DNA from: Sphingomonadaceae bacterium
Lineage (GTDB): Bacteria; Pseudomonadota; Alphaproteobacteria; Sphingomonadales; Sphingomonadaceae
Length of the DNA stretch: 29,484 nt
NCBI GenBank assembly: GCA_016742125.1
Contig: JACVCM010000036.1
Location: 1-29,484 of the forward strand
Direction: 5' to 3'
The translations under genes and the position numbers were made by a program. Of the stretch, positions 14,905 through 23,411 are shown piece after piece; the stretch's first letter is position 1, and every line of letters begins with the position of its first letter. The notes under the pieces were generated by a model. That model was not told the DNA's origin, did not search any database, and worked only from the letters and a program-made list of their open reading frames with translations.

Positions 14905-14922
14905 TATAAAGAATTCTTTATA
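14905..14922. promoter_or_regulatory. 18-bp perfect palindrome upstream of metK, probable operator
   Basis: TATAAAGAATTCTTTATA is a perfect 18-bp palindrome between the lnt stop and the metK start. It resembles the A+T-rich palindromes (ATAAAGA-TCTTTAT type) assigned to ArsR-family regulators of the S-adenosylmethionine cycle (SahR/SamR). The regulator itself is not in the window. Its left half could also serve as a -10 element (TATAAA), which would fit repression by occlusion. Confidence 0.65.
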
Positions 14923-14952
14923 CGCAGACACAGCCAAATGACTGGAAAAACC

Positions 14953-16155
14953 ATGCGCTCCAATTATCTCTTCACGTCCGAATCCGTGTCCGAAGGACAT
15001 CCTGACAAAGTTTCCGACCAGATTTCTGACGCAATTGTCGATCTTTTCCTCTCCAAAGACCCCGAAGCGCGCATCGCCTGCGAGACGCTAACCACGACCC
15101 AGCTCGTGGTGCTCGCAGGCGAAATCCGGGGCAAGGGGATCATGGATGAGGCTGGCAACTGGGCCCCCGGCGTCCGCGAAGAGGTCGAAGCCACTGTGCG
15201 CCGCACCGTCAAAGAAATTGGTTACGAACAGGACGGGTTCCACTGGGAAACGCTCCGCTTCGAAAACAACCTTCATCCCCAGTCAGCGCATATTGCGCAG
15301 GGCGTAGACGCATCCGGCAACAAGGATGAGGGCGCTGGCGACCAAGGCATCATGTTCGGCTATGCATCGACCGAAACCCCCGATCTTATGCCCGCTACGC
15401 TCGATTACAGCCACAAGATCCTGCAGCGAATGGCTGCAGACCGCCATTCGGGTTTGGCTCCCTTTCTTGAACCGGACGCGAAGAGTCAGGTTACATTGCG
15501 CTATAATGGTGAAGGCGTACCGGAAGCCGCGACCGCAATCGTTGTCTCCACCCAGCATGCCAAGGGCTATGACAAAGGCGACAAGGAGGCCGAGCTTCAC
15601 ACTTATGTCAAAGGCGTGATCGCCGACCTGCTGCCCGGGCACTTGCTCACCGATACCGAGTATCATATCAACCCCACAGGCAGCTTTGAAATCGGCGGTC
15701 CCGATGGCGATGCCGGTCTGACAGGGCGAAAGATCATCGTCGACACCTATGGCGGCGCCGCTCCGCACGGTGGTGGCGCATTTTCGGGCAAAGACCCCAC
15801 GAAGGTCGACCGTTCCGCCGCCTACATCACACGCTATCTGGCAAAGAATATCGTCGCTGCCGGATTGGCTACCCGCTGCACCATCCAGCTAGCTTATGCC
15901 ATCGGTGTGTCCAAACCGCTCTCGCTTTATGTCGATACTCATGGGACCGGCACAGTTGGCGATGAAGCAATCGAAGCTGTGTTGCCGACACTCGTCAACC
16001 TGACGCCCCGCGGTATTCGTACCCATTTGGGCCTCAACAAACCCATATATCGGAAGACTGCTGCTTACGGCCATTTCGGTCGCAAAGCCGATGGCGATTT
16101 CTTCCCATGGGAGCGCACGGACCTGGTCGAGAAACTAAAAACCGCTTTAGCTTAG
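14953..16155 (+). CDS. metK: S-adenosylmethionine synthetase (400 aa)
   Basis: Makes S-adenosylmethionine from methionine and ATP in the cytosol. The family start is MRSNYLFTSESVSEGHPDKV, with the GHPDK motif; further signatures are DQGIMFGYA (ATP-binding hexapeptide region), GGPDGDAGLTGRKIIVDTYG and GGGAFSGKDPTKVDRSAAY (P-loop-like). The length is in the usual range (about 380-400). I chose ATG 14953 because it opens the conserved N-terminus; an ATG at 14938 would add five residues, and the open frame reaches further up only by overlapping lnt. The perfect palindrome at 14905-14922 implies regulation by SAM-cycle status. It ends tail to tail with the GGDEF gene, with four overlapping bases. 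Confidence 0.97.
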   Translation: MRSNYLFTSESVSEGHPDKVSDQISDAIVDLFLSKDPEARIACETLTTTQLVVLAGEIRGKGIMDEAGNWAPGVREEVEATVRRTVKEIGYEQDGFHWETLRFENNLHPQSAHIAQGVDASGNKDEGAGDQGIMFGYASTETPDLMPATLDYSHKILQRMAADRHSGLAPFLEPDAKSQVTLRYNGEGVPEAATAIVVSTQHAKGYDKGDKEAELHTYVKGVIADLLPGHLLTDTEYHINPTGSFEIGGPDGDAGLTGRKIIVDTYGGAAPHGGGAFSGKDPTKVDRSAAYITRYLAKNIVAAGLATRCTIQLAYAIGVSKPLSLYVDTHGTGTVGDEAIEAVLPTLVNLTPRGIRTHLGLNKPIYRKTAAYGHFGRKADGDFFPWERTDLVEKLKTALA

Positions 16156-17324
16156 GCCGCAGCGCGAACCGCATCTTCATCCGGCGCGTCGGGCGACAGT
16201 TCGACCCGATTTCGCCCTTCATTCTTTGCCTTATAGAGGGCCATGTCGGCCCGACGCATCGCGTCGCCCACGCTTTCACCCTTGGCCAGGCGGGCGACGC
16301 CGATGCTTGCGGTAAAACCGATATGGTCCAGCGGCGCGTCGAGCCGCATGGCGGCAATAGCCGATTTGAGCAGTTGAGCGAGATGTCCGGCGGCATCGCG
16401 GTGCGTACGATGGACGAGTATTGCAAACTCCTCGCCACCGAGGCGTGCAACCTGCGCAAAACCGCTGCAGCCTTTTTCCAGCGCCAGCGCCGTTGCGACT
16501 AGCACCGCATCGCCAATAGCGTGTCCGTGGTCATCGTTGATATTTTTGAACCGGTCGAGGTCAACCATCATTACCGCGCCAATGGGCGGCATCTCCGTCC
16601 CCTGCCGTTCGACCATGAGATCGTAGCCGCGACGATTCGAGATGCCGGTCAGCGCATCCACGGTCGTAGCCATATGGTGCCGGTCAACGATATCGGCGGT
16701 GATGGTCAGAATCAGCAGGATTGCCAGCGTGAGCGTGATAATGGCGGAGGTAAAATAGAACATCATCATATATTGCGACCATAGACTGCCGACGGCATAT
16801 TCGTGAGACTGTCCCCAAATGAAATAGATCGCAAAGCGGACGATATATGACAGCCAGGTTGCCGTGATCGCCGTCGCCGTCAGTTTTTCCAACATGCGCA
16901 TTTTGGGATGGTAAAATTTCGGCAACGCCAGCGTCAGCAACAATATGCAGATCGTACTTGCGTTGGGCACGCGGATATCGACCCTATCAACGATGAAGGT
17001 CGCCCAAAAGTTGATGACCAGACCGACCGCGAACAGCAAGGCTGCCGGCTTCCGCGGTATCCGCTCCCCATGCCTCGCGAGAAACGCGTCGGCGGTGAAG
17101 ATAAGCACCAGCCAATGCAGCGGTACCGCCAGGGCAAAAAACCAAGAGGGGAACAGGGTCCGTTGCGTGTCGAGGATGATTGCAAGTACCGCGATGGCAA
17201 AAGCCGCTGCGCCTTTCCTTGCACAGCCCTGCGCTCCCTCGGCGCGCGCGATGGCGATGAACACGCCTGCGAATACGGCGTACATGACCGGGAGCAGCCA
17301 GAAAAATATCGTATCGGCGACCAT
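16152..17324 (-). CDS. Membrane diguanylate cyclase (GGDEF domain, 390 aa)
   Basis: Probably makes cyclic di-GMP from two GTP. The N-terminal half (residues 1-212) has about six transmembrane helices as a membrane sensor of unknown ligand. The C-terminal GGDEF domain starts at VDALTGISNRRGYD, contains VDLDRFKNINDDHGHAIGD, and carries the active-site loop RLGGEEF at 296-300, an accepted variant of GGDEF. The product-inhibition I-site (RxxD five residues before the loop) is absent; the stretch there is SGFAQVAR. So feedback inhibition through that site is unlikely. No EAL domain. It is monocistronic, convergent with metK. ATG 17324 begins the first helix. Confidence 0.93.
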   Translation of the reverse strand: MVADTIFFWLLPVMYAVFAGVFIAIARAEGAQGCARKGAAAFAIAVLAIILDTQRTLFPSWFFALAVPLHWLVLIFTADAFLARHGERIPRKPAALLFAVGLVINFWATFIVDRVDIRVPNASTICILLLTLALPKFYHPKMRMLEKLTATAITATWLSYIVRFAIYFIWGQSHEYAVGSLWSQYMMMFYFTSAIITLTLAILLILTITADIVDRHHMATTVDALTGISNRRGYDLMVERQGTEMPPIGAVMMVDLDRFKNINDDHGHAIGDAVLVATALALEKGCSGFAQVARLGGEEFAILVHRTHRDAAGHLAQLLKSAIAAMRLDAPLDHIGFTASIGVARLAKGESVGDAMRRADMALYKAKNEGRNRVELSPDAPDEDAVRAAA

Positions 17325-17441
17325 CTGGCATAGCTAGCCAACAAAGAATAAATTAGCTTTAAGTGTGGCTTAGCGAGATATTTAGCATATCGTACCGCCG
17401 CTGAGCCTTGAATTTGATGAGCCATAAGCTAATCGCGCCGG

Positions 17442-18149
17442 ATGACCGCGCACAAACCTGGCGACCCGACAACACTCAACCGTCTGTACGGCAGGTCCAA
17501 GGGCAAGAAACTCAGGTCTGAACAATCTGACCTTGTCGAAAAGCTGCTGCCGCAGATTGCTGTTCCGGCTGAAGGGGGCATCGATAGTGTAATATTGTTT
17601 GGCGATGACCGACCGCTACACTTTGAAATCGGGTTCGGTGGCGGGGAGCATCTGGCCTATCGCGCCGACATCCTGCCGGATCATGGCTTCGTCGGTGCGG
17701 AGCCCTTTGTCAATGGCGTCGCGCAGGCGCTTGCACATGTCCGTGATGCCGCGCTGCGCAATGTTCGCCTGCACATGGGCGACGCCCTCGATGTGCTGCG
17801 CCGTGTGCCGGACGGCTCGCTGAGTTTCATCTATCTATTGCACCCCGACCCATGGCCGAAGGCCAGGCACGCGAAACGAAGGATGATGAATGACGGACCG
17901 GTCGACCTTATTGCAGCGAAACTCAAATCCGGCGGCGAATTTCGTTTCGGAACCGACCATAGCACATATCTGCGCCACGCGCTCATGATTATGCAGCGCC
18001 ACAGACACCAATATGACTGGCTATGTGAAAAAGCCTCCGATTTTCAGCGTCGCCCTGGCGGCTGGCCGGAGACCCGGTACGAAGCCAAAGCGCGCAATGT
18101 GTACGGGCATGAAGTCTGGTATTTTCGCTGGAGGCGGAAAGCAGATTAA
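17442..18149 (+). CDS. trmB: tRNA (guanine-N7)-methyltransferase (235 aa)
   Basis: Methylates N7 of guanine 46 in the variable loop of tRNA using SAM. The SAM-binding motif is FEIGFGGGEHLAYRAD (residues about 64-79); then GAEPFVNGVAQAL, an acidic HMGDALDVL, and the family signature LHPDPWPKARHAKRRMM with the catalytic-region Asp. The end has TRYEAKARNVYGHEVWYFRW, typical of TrmB. The length is normal for the family. ATG 17442 begins the protein; the leader is A+T-rich (17340-17400). It ends tail to tail with the hypothetical gene at 18146, overlapping by four bases. Confidence 0.95.
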   Translation: MTAHKPGDPTTLNRLYGRSKGKKLRSEQSDLVEKLLPQIAVPAEGGIDSVILFGDDRPLHFEIGFGGGEHLAYRADILPDHGFVGAEPFVNGVAQALAHVRDAALRNVRLHMGDALDVLRRVPDGSLSFIYLLHPDPWPKARHAKRRMMNDGPVDLIAAKLKSGGEFRFGTDHSTYLRHALMIMQRHRHQYDWLCEKASDFQRRPGGWPETRYEAKARNVYGHEVWYFRWRRKAD

Positions 18150-18700
18150 CGGGCCGGACTGTTACCCGCCTCGACCTTTTCCACCCATTCAGGGTAAAAA
18201 CTCGGTTGACGCTTTGACCAACCCGGCGCAGTGGCAGCCGCCTCACTAATCGATTGCAGCAAAGTCTTGCGTTTTTCCGGCTGCAAATGCGGCATCGACG
18301 CTGCGGCGCAAAAGGCCGATGGCAACCAAGGCCGGGCATCGGCGCCGACCAAGCGCTCATACAAGAAACGATAAGCAGCAAAGCTGTCGATACGGCTTTG
18401 TCCCAAATCGAAAGCGGAAACTGTCACCAGTTGCGCGAGAAACGGCTCGGCATCTTCGATAGAGCTCGAGTCCGGGATAAGCACACGAATTTGGGGCAAC
18501 CGGTCATAAAACACATGCTGTGCCTTAATTGTAGCGGCCTCTACCGCGTCCCGCGACCAAAGCGCAATGGCGTCCTTTCGGTCGAAGGCCACATCCAGCG
18601 ACCGCCGGATGTAGCGCTGCGTGGCAGCGCTAAAGCTTGCGAACTCCTTGATCTCGGCCAAGGTCAGCAGGCCCGGACCATCATTTCTGCTCTTCGTCAT
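18146..18700 (-). CDS. Hypothetical protein (184 aa)
   Basis: A 184-residue soluble protein: MTKSRNDGPGLLTLAEIKEF, then a mixed alpha-helical body with AALWSRDAVEAATIKAQHVF-like stretches, and a C-terminal WSKRQPSFYPEWVEKVEAG. No signal peptide, membrane segment or known catalytic motif is visible. Codon use and composition are like the neighbours, supporting a real gene. It overlaps the trmB stop by four bases on the opposite strand and is divergent from the kinase gene at 18864. I do not recognise the family. Confidence 0.75.
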   Translation of the reverse strand: MTKSRNDGPGLLTLAEIKEFASFSAATQRYIRRSLDVAFDRKDAIALWSRDAVEAATIKAQHVFYDRLPQIRVLIPDSSSIEDAEPFLAQLVTVSAFDLGQSRIDSFAAYRFLYERLVGADARPWLPSAFCAAASMPHLQPEKRKTLLQSISEAAATAPGWSKRQPSFYPEWVEKVEAGNSPAR

Positions 18701-18863
18701 GGTATCAACCCCCTGTTACCATCGACCTGCATCTTCGCAGAAACATGGTTAACAAACAGTTGACGACACGGCCAGCCTGAAAACATTCGACCAACTTCGC
18801 GGAGGGTTCGACAAGGGGCGGTGCGTGTAGTGCAACAGGACAAAAATGCGCTATGGAAGCTGA

Positions 18864-19991
18864 ATGTATTTTGCTCAGCCTCGCAAGACGCTTGTCGGCC
18901 AACAGATGGCCTTGCTTACGATCATCGGATTTTGGGCTTTTTACGCACTGATCCTGTCGTTGCGTGCTGCCCTGCTGGATTTTCCCGAGCAGTCCACGTT
19001 GTTTGAGCGTCGGCTAATGGTGGCGGGCGTCGGCGTGTTCGTGACGTGGTTAATGTATATGGGCTTGCGGCTGGCTGATCGAAACTCCTTGGGGTTCCGC
19101 GTAGGTATGGCTTTTTTGGCGTCCATTCCATGCGCCATCATTCTTGCCTCGGCCAATTTCTACATATTTAACCTCTATGATCCTGTCAGCCTTTTCAAGG
19201 ATCCCGATGTCGGCAAAACGGTTGAGGAGTTAAAGGACCGCCTAGGCCTATCTTTCTGGCAGGAAATTGCCGACATCTCCGTCACGCATTATTTCTTTCT
19301 GATTGCATGGGCATCGCTGTATGTCGCAATCGGATATGCACGAGAAGTCCGGGAAGCGGAGCGCAAAACCTCCCGTTTCGCCCAAGCTGCGCAGGATGCC
19401 GAGTTGCGGTCGCTCAGATATCAGGTCAATCCGCACTTCCTGTTCAACACTCTCAATTCGCTTTCCAGCCTGGTTATCACGAGCAAGCCCAAAGAGGCCG
19501 AGGCAATGATACAGAATCTGTCGAATTTTTATCGGACCAGCCTTTCATCCGATCCTTTGGAAGACGTGACGCTCGAAGAGGAAGTAGATTTGCAACGCCT
19601 CTATCTCGAAATAGAAGGTGTCCGGTATCCAAAGCGTCTGCGTACCGCAATCGACATCGCGCCAGACCTCATTAACCAGCATGTACCCGCCCTCATTCTC
19701 CAGCCCTTGGTCGAAAATGCGATCAAATATGGCGTGTCACGCACCACGCGCCCGGTAACAATTTCCATTCAGGCGCAAGCCGATGGCGAGCATATGGTGA
19801 TCAGCGTTTCCGACGATGGCGATCCGGTTGACGCAGAGCATGTCGGCGGCAACGGTATCGGCCTTGCCAATGTCCGCGACCGCCTGGAAGCACATTACAA
19901 GTCCGCAGCGCGACTGGATACCGAGACACTTTCAGGCGGTGGATTCGTCGCACGACTCACATTGCCGCTAAGCCACAGGGTAAAATCATGA
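18864..19991 (+). CDS. LytS/YehU-type sensor histidine kinase (375 aa)
   Basis: Membrane sensor kinase. Residues about 15-155 contain four or so transmembrane helices (LLTIIGFWAFYALILSLRAA onwards), then a linker coiled coil (EVREAERKTSRFAQAAQDAE). The HisKA_7TM-like His_kinase domain has LRYQVNPHFLFNTLNSLSS with phospho-acceptor His191. The ATPase part has LQPLVENAIKYG (N box) and GNGIGLANVRDRL (G box). This is the LytS family layout. It is coupled by an ATGA overlap to the LytTR regulator downstream. Signal and target genes are unknown. A GGAAG ribosome site precedes ATG 18864. Confidence 0.93.
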   Translation: MYFAQPRKTLVGQQMALLTIIGFWAFYALILSLRAALLDFPEQSTLFERRLMVAGVGVFVTWLMYMGLRLADRNSLGFRVGMAFLASIPCAIILASANFYIFNLYDPVSLFKDPDVGKTVEELKDRLGLSFWQEIADISVTHYFFLIAWASLYVAIGYAREVREAERKTSRFAQAAQDAELRSLRYQVNPHFLFNTLNSLSSLVITSKPKEAEAMIQNLSNFYRTSLSSDPLEDVTLEEEVDLQRLYLEIEGVRYPKRLRTAIDIAPDLINQHVPALILQPLVENAIKYGVSRTTRPVTISIQAQADGEHMVISVSDDGDPVDAEHVGGNGIGLANVRDRLEAHYKSAARLDTETLSGGGFVARLTLPLSHRVKS

Positions 19992-20728
19992 GCAGCTTGC
20001 GGACGATGATTGTTGATGATGAGCCGTTGGCAATCGAACGGCTTGCGCTGCTGTGCAGCGAGCAACCGTCTATCGAGGTTGTCGGCACCGCGAACGATGG
20101 AGTAGCGGCATTGCGACTGGCGCAACAATTGTTGCCGGACCTGATATTTCTCGACATCGGAATGCCCAGAATGGATGGTATCAACGCCGCACGCGCGCTC
20201 GGCCTGATGGACAAGAAGCCGGCGATTATTCTGGTCACTGCTTATGACAATTTTGCGGTCGAGGCGTTCGACCTCGATGTTGTCGACTATGTTCTCAAAC
20301 CGGTCTCGGGCGAACGTCTCGGTCGCGCCATAAATCGCGCGCTGAATGGTAAGGAAACCGCAAATGGCAAGGTCGCTAGCCAGTCGCGGGACAGTTCATA
20401 TGCCAGCGAATTCTGGGTATCACATCGGGCTGAATTGATCCGTATTGCAGCTATGGATATCGAGCGGATCGAGGCCGAGCGGGATTATATGCGACTGCAT
20501 ACAGCCGGTCGCAGTTACCTGCTCCATCAGACCATTTCCGCTTTGGAAGAGCGGTTGAACCCTGAACAGTTCCAACGCATCCATCGTAGCCATATCGTCC
20601 GCCGCGATCTGATAACTGGACTGCGGCATGAAGGTGGGGGCGTATGGCACGCGCTTTTGGGCGACGACATGTCGATGCGGATCGGTCGAAAATATCTTTC
20701 GGAAGTCAAACGACTGGCGGGCAAATAA
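19988..20728 (+). CDS. LytTR-family response regulator (246 aa)
   Basis: DNA-binding response regulator partnered with the upstream kinase. The receiver domain has the acidic pair MIVDDEPLA, phospho-acceptor Asp56 (LIFLDIGMPRMDG), and the Lys motif YVLKPV. The C-terminal LytTR domain (about 140-246) contains IERIEAERDYMRLHTAGRSY, the family start, and FQRIHRSHIVRRDLI. LytTR proteins bind direct repeats upstream of target promoters with a beta-type domain. ATG 19988 overlaps the kinase TGA. The stop lies within the T-run side of the shared terminator with the UrcA gene. Confidence 0.95.
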   Translation: MSSLRTMIVDDEPLAIERLALLCSEQPSIEVVGTANDGVAALRLAQQLLPDLIFLDIGMPRMDGINAARALGLMDKKPAIILVTAYDNFAVEAFDLDVVDYVLKPVSGERLGRAINRALNGKETANGKVASQSRDSSYASEFWVSHRAELIRIAAMDIERIEAERDYMRLHTAGRSYLLHQTISALEERLNPEQFQRIHRSHIVRRDLITGLRHEGGGVWHALLGDDMSMRIGRKYLSEVKRLAGK

Positions 20729-20756
20729 AAAGGCTCCGGCTGATTAAGCCGGAACC
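20724..20756 (-). terminator. Terminator between LytTR and UrcA genes
   Basis: GGTTCCGGCT, loop TAATC, AGCCGGAGCC, then TTTTTATTTG on the minus strand, ending the UrcA-family transcript 38 bases after its stop. On the plus strand the same stem (one C-A mismatch) is followed only by CCTCCTTT, so use for the LytTR transcript is less certain. Confidence 0.75.
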
Positions 20757-20793
20757 TCCTTTAAACTATGGTTGGCTGTTTAGGGTATCGACC

Positions 20794-21135
20794 CTAATTT
20801 CCTGCTACAACGTTGATGTCGCCGGAAGCCAAGCGACGGTTCTCCATGTAGGCTGCGATCGCCCGGCTGACCTTGGGCTTGGCGTTGGCCATTGCGTTTT
20901 GCTCACATTTGATCTGGTCGGCACGCTCAGCCAGTGTGAACGCGCGTGGAGTAGCGCACACTTGCGTGACCGCCCTCTTCACTCGACTGGCGAGACGCTT
21001 CTGTCCTGATGCGGAGGACAGATCGAGATCGCCAAATTGAACTTCCTTATGCTTCCAGTCAGCCATTGCTGGCGTTGATATTGCCAATGCAGAAGCTGCA
21101 AGCACCGTTAACGAAAACAGCTTGGGGGTAGCCAT
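20794..21135 (-). CDS. UrcA family exported protein (113 aa)
   Basis: A small periplasmic protein with a signal peptide (MATPKLFSLTVLAASALAIS, cleaved after TPAMA). The mature part has VQFGDLDLSSASGQKRLASR, the UrcA signature of a short beta strand followed by a helix, and two cysteines (VCATPR and IKCEQN) about 19 residues apart that probably bond. UrcA proteins are common in sphingomonads and caulobacters; their function is unknown. The frame opens at 21165, but ATG 21135 has AGGA at good spacing and starts a typical signal peptide. A candidate extended -10 promoter lies at 21367-21372. Confidence 0.87.
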   Translation of the reverse strand: MATPKLFSLTVLAASALAISTPAMADWKHKEVQFGDLDLSSASGQKRLASRVKRAVTQVCATPRAFTLAERADQIKCEQNAMANAKPKVSRAIAAYMENRRLASGDINVVAGN

Positions 21136-21366
21136 TTTGAACATCCTTTTGTCTTTCATGGCCACGACGTTTCGCCGTCAGCCTGTGGGAGAGGGTTGCA
21201 GGCGGGCCAACATCTGTAGCTGGGGAGCATATTTGCAGACCCGTCCTGCGAGACTCCATCTACCCCCGCTGTGTTGCCCGTGCATTACACTTTCGATTAA
21301 GTGCAAAGACAGTCGACCGTTCGACCAACAACAAGGCAAACGCACAAAGTTGTTCGACGAACGTAT

Positions 21367-21375
21367 ATTATAGCA
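21367..21375 (-). promoter_or_regulatory. Candidate extended -10 promoter for the UrcA gene
   Basis: On the minus strand TGC-TATAAT is a perfect -10 hexamer (21372-21367) with the TGn extension; no good -35 box lies upstream. It is just behind the thiSG stop. It would give the UrcA gene an untranslated leader of roughly 225 bases. I see no other gene in the stretch 21136-21391. Confidence 0.45.
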
Positions 21376-21391
21376 ATTTTGTTACAATGAT

Positions 21392-22387
21392 TCAGATCAG
21401 ACCGGCCAGGGGACTGGACGGATCAGCGTACATACGACGCCCCATTCGTCCGGCGAGATAGGCCATGCGTCCCGATTCCACTGCCAGTTTCATCGCTTTT
21501 GCCATTGCCACCGGGTTTTTCGCCTCAGCAATGGCAGTATTCATCAAGACACCATCGCACCCCAGTTCCATCGCCACCGCTGCGTCAGAAGCCGTACCGA
21601 CACCAGCATCGACGAGCACTGGAACATTAGCGCCCTCCACGATCAGCCGGATGGTCACGCGATTCTGGATGCCCAAACCCGAGCCAATGGGAGCACCGAG
21701 TGGCATCACCGCGACTGCACCTGCGTCTTCCAGTTGCTTCGCAGCGATAGGATCGTCGACGCAATATACCATCGGCAGGAAACCGTCTTTTGCCAATGTC
21801 TCGGTAGCTTTCAGCGTCTCGCGCATGTCAGGGTATAGCGTCTTGGCTTCGCCCAGTACCTCAAGTTTGACCAAATCCCATCCGCCGGCCTCGCGCGCCA
21901 ACCGTAGCGTCCGAATTGCTTCGGCGGCGTTGAAACATCCTGCCGTATTTGGAAGATAGGTATATTTCTTCGGGTCGATAAAGTCAGTCAGCATGGGAGA
22001 CTTCGGGTCGGACACGTTGACCCTGCGCACTGCTACGGTGATGATCTCCGCCCCCGATGCAACAAGTGCCGCTGCATTTTGTTCAAAATCCCTGTACTTG
22101 CCCGTGCCGACGATCAGCCGCGATTTGAATGTGCGGCCAGCAACGGACCAGCTGTCATCCTGCCCCCCACCCACAAAATGCACGATTTCCAGAACATCGC
22201 CATCGCAAAGGACGATTTGGGAAAGTGTCGATCGGGGTACGATTTCCAGATTGCGCTCGACCGCAACCTTTGCGGGATCGAGGCCGATTTGGCTTACCAA
22301 ATCGGCAACGCTGCTGAGCGATTCTACGCGACGCGGCTCCCCGTTAAGGGTTATGGAAATGCTGTCAGTCGTTGCAGTAGAGGTCAT
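21392..22387 (-). CDS. thiG: ThiS-ThiG fusion: sulfur carrier plus thiazole synthase (331 aa)
   Basis: Builds the thiazole ring of thiamine. Residues about 8-75 form a ThiS ubiquitin-like domain (SISITLNGEPRRVESLSSVA ... VLEIVHFVGGG). It ends in Gly73-Gly75 but runs on without a stop into ThiG (from about 80: WSVAGRTFKSRLIVGTGKY). ThiG shows VRRVNVSDP, the Schiff-base lysine K174 in LVKLEVLGEAKTLYPD, and the phosphate-binding end VLVDAGVGTASDAAVAMELG-like stretch. I chose ATG 22387; the frame extends to 22459. No TPP riboswitch is evident in the 82-bp gap to the divergent gene. Free ThiS needs an exposed Gly-Gly for thiocarboxylation, so how the fusion works is unclear. Confidence 0.93.
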   Translation of the reverse strand: MTSTATTDSISITLNGEPRRVESLSSVADLVSQIGLDPAKVAVERNLEIVPRSTLSQIVLCDGDVLEIVHFVGGGQDDSWSVAGRTFKSRLIVGTGKYRDFEQNAAALVASGAEIITVAVRRVNVSDPKSPMLTDFIDPKKYTYLPNTAGCFNAAEAIRTLRLAREAGGWDLVKLEVLGEAKTLYPDMRETLKATETLAKDGFLPMVYCVDDPIAAKQLEDAGAVAVMPLGAPIGSGLGIQNRVTIRLIVEGANVPVLVDAGVGTASDAAVAMELGCDGVLMNTAIAEAKNPVAMAKAMKLAVESGRMAYLAGRMGRRMYADPSSPLAGLI

Positions 22388-22469
22388 TTCGTCTCGCTTT
22401 TTCCAATTTGCACCATATAGGTAGAGGGCAATTGCAATAGCAACCCGCATTGCCAACAAGGTCTCCCTC

Positions 22470-23393
22470 GTGGTCCCTCAAAAACTCATTCCATTGTTGG
22501 CATTGTTTGCGGTAGCAACACCTGCACAGGCGGCGCTCCCCGACGCTGCCAAAAAGCTGATTGAAGCTGCCGCACGTGAAGGTGATGCGGCCGAGCTGGC
22601 GGCGGTCGTCAAATTTGCCCGGCGGACCTATCCCGATGACGGCATCGAAATCGACAACTTCCTTTTGTTCCTCGACGGCGAAAAGCTGCATACCCAACAG
22701 ATAAATGGTGCAGAGCCGACTCCGCAACCACTCGTTCCATCGGTCGATCCCCGCATCAGATGGTCAGGCCGGGGCGATCTTGGCGGTTTCCACACAAGCG
22801 GTAACACCGACAGCTTCGGGATTACCGTCGGAGCGAATCTGAAACGTACGGGACCAGATGTAACGCACCAGATCCGCCTGCGCGGCGATTATCAAGAAAG
22901 CGATGGGCGCGTATCACGCGAATATCTGAACGCAGCCTACCAGGGCGACTGGGCCATCAATGAAAAACATTATGCGTTGGGCATACTGGAATATGAACGG
23001 GACGTTCTGGCGGGGTTCGATCACCGCGCGACATCCAGTCTGGGGGTGGGCTGGCGGGTCGTGCGCGAGGAGCATGTCGCGATATCACTGGAAGCCGGCC
23101 CGGCATTTCGTCATGAATGGTATCGTTTCGGCGGCGAGCGGTCCCATATTGCGGGGCGCAGTGCGTTAACCAGCAGCTGGCAAATGAACGACAAGGTAAA
23201 GCTGTCGCACAATATGGAACTTGTTGCCGACAACAGCACCAATACCGTTAGGTCGATCACTGGACTTCAAGCGAAACTTACCAGCCGTATTTCTTCACAG
23301 ATTTCATATGATCAGCGCTATCAAGACCAGCCGCTATTTGGCAAAGACGAGTCCGACACAATCACGCGCATCGCGCTCACCTACGATTTCTGA
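22470..23393 (+). CDS. DUF481 (YdiY-type) outer-membrane beta-barrel protein (307 aa)
   Basis: An exported protein with a signal peptide (MVPQKLIPLLALFAVATPAQ, cleaved near AQA-AL). Residues about 25-70 form a helical periplasmic domain (AAKKLIEAAAREGDAAELAA). From about 95 the protein is an all-beta barrel: SGRGDLGGFHTSGNTDSFGI (the GxxxTSGNT hallmark of DUF481), then alternating strands, ending ITRIALTYDF with the C-terminal Phe required for barrel assembly. Function unknown. The start is GTG 22470 after AAGGT; divergent from thiSG. The aroQ start lies 18 bp downstream, so it may lead the aroQ-accBC transcript. Confidence 0.9.
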   Translation: MVPQKLIPLLALFAVATPAQAALPDAAKKLIEAAAREGDAAELAAVVKFARRTYPDDGIEIDNFLLFLDGEKLHTQQINGAEPTPQPLVPSVDPRIRWSGRGDLGGFHTSGNTDSFGITVGANLKRTGPDVTHQIRLRGDYQESDGRVSREYLNAAYQGDWAINEKHYALGILEYERDVLAGFDHRATSSLGVGWRVVREEHVAISLEAGPAFRHEWYRFGGERSHIAGRSALTSSWQMNDKVKLSHNMELVADNSTNTVRSITGLQAKLTSRISSQISYDQRYQDQPLFGKDESDTITRIALTYDF

Positions 23394-23411
23394 CGAACAG
23401 GCAGGCACAAT

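Noticed and set aside
14892..14952. SAM riboswitch upstream of metK
   Set aside because: Only about 60 bases, and the sole structure is an A+T-rich 18-bp palindrome that looks like a protein operator rather than a SAM-binding fold.
22388..22469. TPP riboswitch upstream of thiSG
   Set aside because: The 82-bp gap lacks the THI-box core (CTGAGA and partner) and is too short for the full element.
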